Assembly: GCA_963853835.1 (NCBI GenBank)
Contig: OY970825.1
Span: forward strand, 83,787,442 to 83,851,441
Origin: Calendula officinalis
Taxonomy: Eukaryota > Streptophyta > Magnoliopsida > Asterales > Asteraceae
DNA length: 64,000 nt
Direction of reading: 5' to 3'
Part shown: positions 51,493 through 61,400 of the stretch, in pieces
Layout: every line of letters begins with the position of its first letter
Position numbering within the stretch: position 1 is the first letter of the stretch
The notes under the pieces: model-generated
What the model saw: only the letters and a program-made list of their open reading frames with translations
What the model was told of the DNA's origin: nothing
The model's database searches: none
Program-made: the position numbers and the translations under genes

Positions 51493-54400
51493 TAGCAGTA
51501 GCAGCAAGAGCAGTAGCAGTAGCAGTAGCAGTAGCAGTAGCAGTAAGAGCAGTAGTTGTACTGTCTCAGGAGCAGTAGCAGTATCAGTAGCAGTAGCAGT
51601 AGCAGTATCAGGAGCAGCAGTAGCAGTAGCAGTAGCCGTAGTAGTAGCAGTAGCAGTATCAGGAGCAGTAGTAGCAGTAGCAGCAGCAGCAGCACTAGCA
51701 GTAGCAGTAGTAGCAGTAGCAGTTGTAGCAGTAGCAGTAGCAGGAGCAGTAGCAGTAGCAGTAGCAGTAGCAGTAGCATTAGTAGTAAGAGCGGTATCAG
51801 TAGCAGTATCAGGAGCAGTAACAGCAGCAGCAGTAGCAGTTGCAGTAGCAGGAGTTGTAGCAGCACTAGTAACAACAGCAGTAGTAGCAGCAGGAGTAGC
51901 AGCAGCAGGAGCAGCAGCACTAGCAGCAGCAGCAGTAGCAGTATCAGTAGCAGCAGCAGTAGCTGCAGCAGCAGTAGCAGCCGCACTAGCAGCAACATCA
52001 GTAGCAGCAGCACTAGCTGCAGCAGCAGTAGCAGCAGTAGCAGTAGCAACAACAGTATCAGCAGCAGTAGCAGCAGCAGTAGCAGTAGCAGTAACAGTAG
52101 CTGTAGCAGCATTAGCAGCAGCAGTAGCAGCAGTAGCCGTAGTAGTAGCAGTAGCAGTAGCAGTAGCAGTAGCAGTAGCAGCAGTAGCAGTAGCAGTAAG
52201 AGCAGTAGTTGTACAAGTCTCAGGAGCAGTAGCAGTATCAGTAGCAGTAGCAGTAGCAGTATCAGGAGCAGCAGTAGCAGTAGCAGTAGCAGTAGTAGCA
52301 GTAGCAGTATCAGGAGCAGTAGTAGCAGCAGCAGCAGTAGCAGTAGTAGCAGTAGCAGTAGCAGTATCAGGAGCAGTAGCAGTAGCAGTAGCATTAGCAG
52401 TAGTAGCAGTAAGAGCAGTAGCAGTAGTAGTAAGAGCGGTAGCAGTAGCAGTATCAGGAGCAGTAACAACAGCATCACTAGCAGGAGTTGTAGCAGCACT
52501 AGTAACAACAGCAGTAGTAGCAGCAGCAGGAGTAGCAGCAGTGGCAGCAGCACTAGCAGTAGCAGCAGCACTAGCTGCAATAGCAGTAGCAGCAGCACTA
52601 GCTGCAGCAGCAGTAGCAGCAGCAGCAGCAGTGGCAACACCAATATCAGCAATAGTAGCAGCAGCAGTAGCAGTAGCAGTAACAGTTGGTGCAGCAGCAT
52701 TAGCATCTGCAGCAGCAGCAGTAGCAGCAGTAGCCGTAGTAGTAGCAGTAGCAGTAGCAATAGTTGCAGTAGCAGCAGCAGTAGCAGTAGCACTAGCAGT
52801 AGCAGTAGCAGTAGCAGTAGCAGTGGCAGTAGCACCTGGAGCAGTAACAGTTGCAGTAGCAGTAGCAGTCGCAGTCGCAGTAGCAGTAGGAGCAGCAGTG
52901 GCAGTGGGAGTAGCAGCACAGTAGCAACAGCAGTAGCAGTAGCAGCAGCAGCAGCAGTAGCAGTAGCAGTAGTAGTAGCAGTAGTAGTAGTAGCAGCAGC
53001 AGTAGTAGCAGTAGTAGTAGTAGTAGCAGTAGCAATAGCAGCACCAGTAGCAGTAGTAGCAGTAGCAGGAGCAGTAGCGGTAGCAGCTGCTACAGCAGTA
53101 GTAGCAGTAGCAGTACCAGTACCAGTAGCAGCAGTAGCAGTAGCAGTAGTAGCAGTAGCAGTAGTAGTAGCAGTATCAAGAGCAGTAGCAGTATCAAGAG
53201 CAGTAGCAGTAGCAGCAAGAGCAGTAGCAGTAGCAGTAATAGCAGTAGCAGTAGCAGTAAGAGCAGTAGTTGTACTAGTCTCAGGAGCAGTATCAGTAGC
53301 AGTAGCAGTATCAGGAGCAGCAGTAGCAGTAGCAGTAGCAGTAGTAGTAGCAGTAGCAGTAGCAGTATCAGGAGCAGTAGTAGCAGTAGCAGCAGCAGTA
53401 GCAGTAGCAGTAGCAGTAGTAGCAGTAGCAGTAGCAGTTGTAGCAGTAGCAGTATCAGGTGCAGTAGCAGTAGCAGTATCAGGTGCAGTAGCAGTAGCAG
53501 TATCAGTAGCATTAGTAGTAGTAGTAGTAAGAGCAGTAGCAGTAGTAGTAAGAGCGGTAGCAGTAGCAGTATCAGGAGCAGTAACAGCAGCAGCACTAGC
53601 AGGAGTTGTAGCAGCACTAGTAACAACAGCAGTAGTAGCAGCAGCAGGAGCAGCAGCAGTGGCAGCAGCACTAGCAGTAGCAGCAGCACTAGCTGCAACA
53701 GCAGTTGCAGCAGCACTAGCTGCAGCAGCAGTAGCAGCATCTGCAGCAGTAGCAACAACAGTATCAGCAGCAGTAGCAGCAGTAGCAGTAGCAGTAACAG
53801 TAGCTGCAGCAACATTAGCAGCTGCAGCAGCAGCAGTAGCAGCATCAGTAGCAACAACAGTATCAGCAGCAGTAGCAGCAGTAGCAGTAGCAGTAACAGT
53901 AGCTGCAGCAGCATTAGCAGTAGCAGTTGTAGCAGTAGCAGTATCAGGAGCAGTAGCAGTAGCAGTATCAGTAGCAGTAGCATTAGCAGTAGTAGCAGTA
54001 AGAGCAGTAGCAGTAGTAAGAGCGGTAGCAGTAGCAGTATCAGTATCAGGAGCAGTAGCAGTAGTAGTATCAGGAGCAGGAGTAGTAGCAGTATCAGTAG
54101 TAGCAAGAGCAGCAGCAGTAGCAGCAAGGTCAGTAGCAGTAGCAGTAAGAGAGCAGTAGCACTAGTAGTAGCAGTAACAGTAGTAGTGGCAGTAGCAGTA
54201 GCAGTAGCAGTAGTAGTAGTAGCAGTAGCAGTAGCAATAGCAGTAGCAGTAGCAGTAGCAGTAGTAGTAGTAGCAGCAGTAGTAACAACAGCAGTAGTAA
54301 CAGCAGGAGTAGCAGCAGCAGCAACAGTTGCAGTAGCAGTAGCAGTAGGAGTAGCGGCAGCAGTAGCAGTAGTAGCAGCAGCAGTAGCAGTAGCAGTAGC

Positions 54401-54969
54401 AGCAGCAGCAGTAGCAGTAGCAGTAGCAGTAGCAGCAGTAGCAGTAGTAGTAGCAGTAGCAGTAGTAGCAAGACTAGCAGCAGCACTAGCAATAGCAGCA
54501 GTAGCAGTAGCAGTAGCAGTAGTAGCAAGACTAGCAGCAGCACTAGCAGCAGAAGCAGTAGTAGCAGCAGCAGTAGGAGTAGCAGTAGTAGTAGCAGTAG
54601 ATATAGCAGTAGTAGTAGCAGTATCAGGAGAAGTAGCAGTAGCAGTAGTAGCAGTAGCAGTTGTAGCAGTAGCAGTATCAGGAGCAGTATCAACAGCAGT
54701 AGCAGCAGCAGCAGTAGCAGTAGCAGCAGTAGCAGTAGTAGTGGAAGTAGAAGTAGCAATAGCGGCAGCAGCAGCAGTAGTAGCAGTAGTAGAAGTAGTA
54801 GTAGCAGTAGCAGCAGCAACACCAGTAGCAGTAGCAGCAGTAGTAGTAGCAGTAGCAGCTGCAGCAGCAGTAGTAGCAGTAGCAATACCAATAGCAGTAG
54901 TATTAGCAGTATCAGGAGCAGCAGTAGCAGTATCAGGAGCAGCAGTAGCAGTAGCTGCAGGAGCAGTAG

Positions 54970-55002
<33 letters not shown>

Positions 55003-56105
55003 TAGCTGCAGTAGCAGCAACAGCAGTAGCAGCAACACCAGTAGCAGTAGCAGTAGGAGTTGCAGTAGCAGTAGCAGTAGTAGTAGTAGCAATAGTAGTA
55101 ATAGCGGCAGTAGCAGTAGCAGTAGCAGCAGCAGCAGTAGCAGTAGTAGTAGCCGTAAGAGCAATAACAGTAGCAGTAGCAGTATCAGGAGCAGCAGTAG
55201 CAGCAGCAGCAGCAGTAGCAGTAGTAGTAGCAGTAAGAGCAATAGCAGTAGCAGTAGCAGTATCAGGAGCAGCAGCAGTAGTAGCAGTAGCAGCAGGAGC
55301 AGTAGTAGCAGCAGTAGCAGCAGCAGCAGTAGCTGCAGTAGCAGCAACACCAGTAGCAGTAGCAGTAACAGTAGCAGTAGCAGTAGCCATAGGAGTTGCA
55401 GTAGCAGTAGCAGTAGTAGTAGTAGCAATCGTAGTAATAGCGGCAGTAGCAGTAGCAGCAGCAGCAGTAGCAGTAGTAGTAGTAGTAGTAGTAAGAGCAA
55501 TAGCAGTAGCAGTAACAGTAACAGTATCTGCAGCACCAGTAGCAGTAGCAGGAGTTGTAGCAGCACTAGTAACAACAGCAGTAGTAGCAGCAGGAGTATC
55601 AGCAGCAGGAGCAGCAGCAGTAGCAGCAGCACTAGCAGCAGCAGCAGTAGCAGTAGCAACAGCAGTAGCTGGAGTAGCAGTAGCTGCAGCAGCAGTAGCA
55701 GCAGCACTAGCTGCAACAGCAGTAGCAGCAGCACTAGCTGCAGCAGCAGTAGCTGCAGTAGCAGCAGCAGCAGCAGTAGCAACAACAGTATCAGCAGCAG
55801 TAGCAGCAGCAGCAGTAGCAGTAGCAGTAACAGTAGCTGCAGCAGCATTAGCAACTGCAGCAACCGTAGTAGTAGCAGTAGCAGTAGCAGTAGCAGTAGC
55901 AATAGTTGCAGTAGCAGTAGCAGTAGCAGTAGTAGTGGTAGTAGCACCTGCAGCAGCAGTAACAGTTGCAGTAGCAGTAACATTTGCAGTAGCAGTAGTA
56001 GTCGCAGTCGCTGTAGCAGTCGCAGTAGCAGTCGCAGTAGCAGTAGCAATTTCAGTCGCAGTAGCAGTAGCAGTGGCAGTGGCAGTCGCAGTCGCGGTAG
56101 CAGTA
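51337..56105 (-). repeat. Inverted higher-order repeat, copy R4 (4,769 bp)
   Basis: B as GTACTGTCTC with a lost base pair of the AG (51,559), variant B (52,211), C (52,905), B (53,272), A (54,128), GCCATAGG (55,386). It combines the long A to GCCATAGG form (1,258 bp) with loss of the second C landmark and contraction of the minisatellite to one unit (53,935), so its total length stays close to that of its neighbours. Confidence 0.8.
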
Positions 56106-56350
56106 GCGGTGCAGTGGCAGTCGCTGTAGCAGTAGCAGTGGCAGCAGCAGTAGCAGTAGCAGTCGTAGTCGCAGTAGCAGTAGCAGTAGTTGTAGCAGTC
56201 GCTGTGGCAGTAGCAGTGGCAGCAGCAGTAGCAGTAGCAGTCGTAGTCGCAGTAGCAGTAGCAGTAGTTGTAGCAGTCGCTGTGGCAGTCGCTGTAGCAG
56301 TCGCAGTGGTAGTAGCAGTGGCAGTGGCAGTAGCAGTGGCAGTCGCAGTA
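55998..56350 (-). repeat. CpG-richer block 4 of the inverted arm
   Basis: Longest version, extended by a 78-bp tandem duplication (56,138 and 56,216) and a further GCAGTGGCAGTGGCAGTAGC stretch. Confidence 0.75.
56138..56293 (-). repeat. 78-bp tandem duplication
   Basis: GTGGCAGCAGCAGTAGC begins at 56,138 and 56,216. Both units continue CGTAGTCGCAGTAGC and TTGTAGCAGTCGCTGTGGC. Confidence 0.85.
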
Positions 56351-56639
56351 GTAGCAGTAGCAGCAAGAGCAGTAGCAGTAGCAGTAAGAGCAGTAGTTGT
56401 ACTAGTCTCAGGAGCAGTAGCAGTATCAGTAGCAGTAGCAGTATCAGGAGCAGCAGTAGCAGTAGCAGTAGCCGTAGTAGTAGCAGTATCAGGAGCAGTA
56501 GTAGCAGTAGCAGCAGCAGCAGCACTAGCAGTATCAGTAGTAGCAGTAGCAGTTGTAGCAGTAGCAGTAGCAGTAGCAGTTGTAGCAGTAGCAGTATCAG
56601 GAGCAGTAGCAGTAGCAGTAGCAGTAGCATTAGCAGTAG

Positions 56640-56760
56640 CAGTAGCAGTAGCAGTAGCAGTAGCAGTAGCAGTAGCAGTATCAGTATCAGTAGCAGTAGC
56701 AGTAGCAGTAGCAGTAGCAGTAGCAGTAGCAGTAGCAGTAGCAGTTGCAGTAGCAGTAGC
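56640..56760 (-). repeat. Near-pure AGCAGT hexamer run
   Basis: About 120 bp of uninterrupted AGCAGT units apart from two ATC triplets (56,689-56,697) and one TTG. Purity is far above the array average. Confidence 0.85.
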
Positions 56761-56990
56761 AGTAGCAGTAAGAGCAGTAGCAGTATTAGTAAGAGCGGTA
56801 GCAGTAGCAGTATCAGGAGCAGTAACAGCAGCAGCAGTAGCAGTTGCAGTAGCAGGAGTTGTAGCAGCACTAGTAACAACAACAGTAGTAGCAGCAGGAG
56901 TAGCAGCAGCAGGAGCAGCAGCACTAGCAGCAGCAGCAGTAGCAGTAGCAGTAGCAGTAGCAGCAGCAGTAGCTGCAGCAGCAGTAGCAG

Positions 56991-57100
56991 CAGCACTAGC
57001 ATCAACATCAGTAGCAGCAGCACTAGCTGCAGCAGCAGTAGCAGCAGCACTAGCATCAACATCAGTAGCAGCAGCACTAGCTGCAGCAGCAGTAGCAGCA
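56991..57100 (-). repeat. 54-bp tandem duplication
   Basis: ATCAACATCAGTAGCAGC occurs at 57,001 and 57,055, each followed by AGCACTAGCTGCAGCAGC. Confidence 0.85.
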
Positions 57101-57204
57101 GCAGCAGTAGCAACAACAGTATCAGCAGCAGTAGCAGCAGCAGTAGCAGTAGCAGTAGCAGTAACAGTAGCTGCAGCAGCATTAGCAGCAGCAGTAGCCG
57201 TAGT

Positions 57205-57372
57205 AGTAGCAGTAGCAGTAGCAGTAGCAGTAGCAGTAGCAGTAGCAGTAGCAGTAGCAGTATCAGTAGCAATAGCAGTAGCAGTAGCAGTAGCAGTATC
57301 AGTAGCAGTAGCAGTAGCAGTAGCAGTAGCAGTAGCAGTAGCAGTAGCAGTAGCAGTAGCAGTAGCAGTAGC
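57205..57372 (-). repeat. Longest near-pure AGCAGT hexamer run
   Basis: About 165 bp with only three interrupting triplets. The last 70 bp or so (57,301-57,372) are perfect hexamers. It lies about 1.1 kb from the telomere. Confidence 0.85.
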
Positions 57373-57730
57373 AATAGTTGCAGTAGCAGTAGCAGTAGCA
57401 GTAGTAGTGGTAGTAGCACCTGCAGCAGCAGTAACAGTTGTAGTAGCAGTAACATTTGCAGTAGCAGTAGTAGTCGCAGTCGATGTAGCAGTCGCAGTAG
57501 CAGTAGCAGTAGCACTAGCAGTAGCAGTAGCAGTAGCACTAGCAGTAGCAGTAGCAGTAGCAGTAGCAGTAGCAGTAGCAGTAGCAGTAGCAATAGTTGC
57601 AGTAGCAGTAGCAGTAGCAGTAGCAGTAGTAGTGGTAGTAGCACCTGCAGCAGCAGTAACAGTTGCAGTAGCAGTAACATTTGCAGTAGCAGTAGTAGTC
57701 GCAGTCGCTGTAGCAGTCGCAGTAGCAGTG
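57370..57730 (-). repeat. About 220-bp tandem duplication
   Basis: CAATAGTTGCAGTAGC at 57,371 and 57,591, each followed by GTGGTAGTAGCACCTGC, AACATTTGCAGTAGC and TAGTCGCAGTCG. The units differ by GATGTAGC versus GCTGTAGC and by added hexamers. Confidence 0.8.
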
Positions 57731-57827
57731 GAAGTCGCAGTAGCAGTAGCAGTAGCAGTTTCAGTCGCAGTAGCAGTAGCAGTGGCAGTCGCAGTCGCGG
57801 TAGCAGTAGCGGTGCAGTGGCAGTCGC
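57697..57827 (-). repeat. CpG-richer block 5, cut at the second inversion
   Basis: Has GTCGCAGTCGCTGTAGC, GTCGCAGTCGCGGTAGC and AGCGGTGCAGTGGCAGTCGC, then stops at the strand switch. It ends 626 bp from the telomere. A short piece of the same block also lies at 57,468-57,498. Confidence 0.75.
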
Positions 57828-58452
57828 CTGGTACTGCTACTGCTACTACTGCTGCCGCAGCTGCTACCGCTACTGCTGCTACTGCTACTGGTGCTGCTAT
57901 TGCTACTGCCAGTACTACTGCTATTGCGACTGCTACTGCTACTGCTGCTACTGCTACTGCTACTGCTAGTGCTACTGCTGCTGCTACTCCAACTATTGCT
58001 ACTGCTACTGCTACTTCTACTGCTACTACTACGGCTATTGCTGCTACTGCTGCTGCTGCAGCTGCTAATGCTGCTGCAGCTACTGTTACTGCTACTGCTA
58101 CTGCTGCTGCTACTGCTGCTGATACTGTTGTTGCTACTGCTGCTGCTGCTGCTACTGCTGCTGCAGCTAGTGCTACTGCTACTGCTGTTGCAGCTAGTGC
58201 TGCTGCTACTGCTGCTGCAGCTACTGCTGCTGCTACTGCTACTGCTACTGCTGCTGCTGCTAGTGCTGCTGCTCCTGCTGCTGCTACTCCTGCTGCTACT
58301 ACTGCTGTTGTTACTAGTGCTGCTACAACTCCTGCTACTGCAACTGCTACTGCTGCTGCTGTTACTGCTCCTGATACTGCTACTGCTACCGCTCTTACTA
58401 CTACTGCTACTGCTCTTACTGCTACTACTGCTAATGCTACTGCTACTGATAC
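57828..58452 (+). repeat. Re-inverted forward satellite block next to telomere
   Basis: A 625-bp block in forward orientation between the inverted arm and the telomere. It begins CTGGTACTGCTACTGC directly after CAGTGGCAGTCGC. Its order of variants (GCCGCAGCTGCTACC, then CAGCTGCTAATGCTGCTG, GATACTGTTGTTGC, TTACTAGTGCTGCTAC, CCTGATACTGCTACTGC, ACCGCTCTTACTACTAC) matches modules in the forward arm around 23.56-23.94 kb and 28.2-28.57 kb. It ends mid-module at GCTACTGATAC, where the forward arm would continue with TGCTACTGC, and telomere repeat follows at once. Confidence 0.9.
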
Positions 58453-61400
58453 GGGTTTAGGGTTTAGGGTTTAGGGTTTAGGGTTTAGGGTTTAGGGTTT
58501 AGGGTTTAGGGTTTAGGGTTTAGGGTTTAGGGTTTAGGGTTTAGGGTTTAGGGTTTAGGGTTTAGGGTTTAGGGTTTAGGGTTTAGGGTTTAGGGTTTAG
58601 GGTTTAGGGTTTAGGGTTTAGGGTTTAGGGTTTAGGGTTTAGGGTTTAGGGTTTAGGGTTTAGGGTTTAGGGTTTAGGGTTTAGGGTTTAGGGTTTAGGG
58701 TTTAGGGTTTAGGGTTTAGGGTTTAGGGTTTAGGGTTTAGGGTTTAGGGTTTAGGGTTTAGGGTTTAGGGTTTAGGGTTTAGGGTTTAGGGTTTAGGGTT
58801 TAGGGTTTAGGGTTTAGGGTTTAGGGTTTAGGGTTTAGGGTTTAGGGTTTAGGGTTTAGGGTTTAGGGTTTAGGGTTTAGGGTTTAGGGTTTAGGGTTTA
58901 GGGTTTAGGGTTTAGGGTTTAGGGTTTAGGGTTTAGGGTTTAGGGTTTAGGGTTTAGGGTTTAGGGTTTAGGGTTTAGGGTTTAGGGTTTAGGGTTTAGG
59001 GTTTAGGGTTTAGGGTTTAGGGTTTAGGGTTTAGGGTTTAGGGTTTAGGGTTTAGGGTTTAGGGTTTAGGGTTTAGGGTTTAGGGTTTAGGGTTTAGGGT
59101 TTAGGGTTTAGGGTTTAGGGTTTAGGGTTTAGGGTTTAGGGTTTAGGGTTTAGGGTTTAGGGTTTAGGGTTTAGGGTTTAGGGTTTAGGGTTTAGGGTTT
59201 AGGGTTTAGGGTTTAGGGTTTAGGGTTTAGGGTTTAGGGTTTAGGGTTTAGGGTTTAGGGTTTAGGGTTTAGGGTTTAGGGTTTAGGGTTTAGGGTTTAG
59301 GGTTTAGGGTTTAGGGTTTAGGGTTTAGGGTTTAGGGTTTAGGGTTTAGGGTTTAGGGTTTAGGGTTTAGGGTTTAGGGTTTAGGGTTTAGGGTTTAGGG
59401 TTTAGGGTTTAGGGTTTAGGGTTTAGGGTTTAGGGTTTAGGGTTTAGGGTTTAGGGTTTAGGGTTTAGGGTTTAGGGTTTAGGGTTTAGGGTTTAGGGTT
59501 TAGGGTTTAGGGTTTAGGGTTTAGGGTTTAGGGTTTAGGGTTTAGGGTTTAGGGTTTAGGGTTTAGGGTTTAGGGTTTAGGGTTTAGGGTTTAGGGTTTA
59601 GGGTTTAGGGTTTAGGGTTTAGGGTTTAGGGTTTAGGGTTTAGGGTTTAGGGTTTAGGGTTTAGGGTTTAGGGTTTAGGGTTTAGGGTTTAGGGTTTAGG
59701 GTTTAGGGTTTAGGGTTTAGGGTTTAGGGTTTAGGGTTTAGGGTTTAGGGTTTAGGGTTTAGGGTTTAGGGTTTAGGGTTTAGGGTTTAGGGTTTAGGGT
59801 TTAGGGTTTAGGGTTTAGGGTTTAGGGTTTAGGGTTTAGGGTTTAGGGTTTAGGGTTTAGGGTTTAGGGTTTAGGGTTTAGGGTTTAGGGTTTAGGGTTT
59901 AGGGTTTAGGGTTTAGGGTTTAGGGTTTAGGGTTTAGGGTTTAGGGTTTAGGGTTTAGGGTTTAGGGTTTAGGGTTTAGGGTTTAGGGTTTAGGGTTTAG
60001 GGTTTAGGGTTTAGGGTTTAGGGTTTAGGGTTTAGGGTTTAGGGTTTAGGGTTTAGGGTTTAGGGTTTAGGGTTTAGGGTTTAGGGTTTAGGGTTTAGGG
60101 TTTAGGGTTTAGGGTTTAGGGTTTAGGGTTTAGGGTTTAGGGTTTAGGGTTTAGGGTTTAGGGTTTAGGGTTTAGGGTTTAGGGTTTAGGGTTTAGGGTT
60201 TAGGGTTTAGGGTTTAGGGTTTAGGGTTTAGGGTTTAGGGTTTAGGGTTTAGGGTTTAGGGTTTAGGGTTTAGGGTTTAGGGTTTAGGGTTTAGGGTTTA
60301 GGGTTTAGGGTTTAGGGTTTAGGGTTTAGGGTTTAGGGTTTAGGGTTTAGGGTTTAGGGTTTAGGGTTTAGGGTTTAGGGTTTAGGGTTTAGGGTTTAGG
60401 GTTTAGGGTTTAGGGTTTAGGGTTTAGGGTTTAGGGTTTAGGGTTTAGGGTTTAGGGTTTAGGGTTTAGGGTTTAGGGTTTAGGGTTTAGGGTTTAGGGT
60501 TTAGGGTTTAGGGTTTAGGGTTTAGGGTTTAGGGTTTAGGGTTTAGGGTTTAGGGTTTAGGGTTTAGGGTTTAGGGTTTAGGGTTTAGGGTTTAGGGTTT
60601 AGGGTTTAGGGTTTAGGGTTTAGGGTTTAGGGTTTAGGGTTTAGGGTTTAGGGTTTAGGGTTTAGGGTTTAGGGTTTAGGGTTTAGGGTTTAGGGTTTAG
60701 GGTTTAGGGTTTAGGGTTTAGGGTTTAGGGTTTAGGGTTTAGGGTTTAGGGTTTAGGGTTTAGGGTTTAGGGTTTAGGGTTTAGGGTTTAGGGTTTAGGG
60801 TTTAGGGTTTAGGGTTTAGGGTTTAGGGTTTAGGGTTTAGGGTTTAGGGTTTAGGGTTTAGGGTTTAGGGTTTAGGGTTTAGGGTTTAGGGTTTAGGGTT
60901 TAGGGTTTAGGGTTTAGGGTTTAGGGTTTAGGGTTTAGGGTTTAGGGTTTAGGGTTTAGGGTTTAGGGTTTAGGGTTTAGGGTTTAGGGTTTAGGGTTTA
61001 GGGTTTAGGGTTTAGGGTTTAGGGTTTAGGGTTTAGGGTTTAGGGTTTAGGGTTTAGGGTTTAGGGTTTAGGGTTTAGGGTTTAGGGTTTAGGGTTTAGG
61101 GTTTAGGGTTTAGGGTTTAGGGTTTAGGGTTTAGGGTTTAGGGTTTAGGGTTTAGGGTTTAGGGTTTAGGGTTTAGGGTTTAGGGTTTAGGGTTTAGGGT
61201 TTAGGGTTTAGGGTTTAGGGTTTAGGGTTTAGGGTTTAGGGTTTAGGGTTTAGGGTTTAGGGTTTAGGGTTTAGGGTTTAGGGTTTAGGGTTTAGGGTTT
61301 AGGGTTTAGGGTTTAGGGTTTAGGGTTTAGGGTTTAGGGTTTAGGGTTTAGGGTTTAGGGTTTAGGGTTTAGGGTTTAGGGTTTAGGGTTTAGGGTTTAG

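Larger units (their letters stand above)
39115..57827 (-). repeat. Subtelomeric satellite, inverted arm
   Basis: The same satellite in reverse complement, consensus AGCAGT. The landmarks appear inverted: A as CAGTAAGAGAGC near 39,681, 44,972, 49,851 and 54,128; B as GTACTAGTCTC in eleven places, including the variants GTACAAGTCTC (42,540, 47,294, 52,211) and GTACTGTCTC (51,559); and C as GTGGGAGTAGCAGCAC near 43,283, 44,435, 48,009, 49,284 and 52,905. The arm is organised into a higher-order repeat of about 4.75-4.9 kb. In this orientation one frame of the + strand reads TAG every six bases, so only two of its three frames stay open. No unique sequence or gene is visible. Confidence 0.95.
56106..57827 (-). 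repeat. Inverted higher-order repeat, copy R5 (truncated)
   Basis: Begins with GCGGTGCAGTGGCAG, keeps one inverted B (56,394), then long pure hexamer runs, and reaches another GCGGTGCAGTGGCAG at 57,809 after only 1,703 bp. It is cut by the strand switch at 57,827/57,828. Confidence 0.75.

Noticed and set aside
49224..52919. 1,231-residue open frame on the minus strand
   Set aside because: Same cause in the inverted arm. The chain passes from Leu-only to Cys-Tyr to Thr-Ala as the register moves at landmark motifs.
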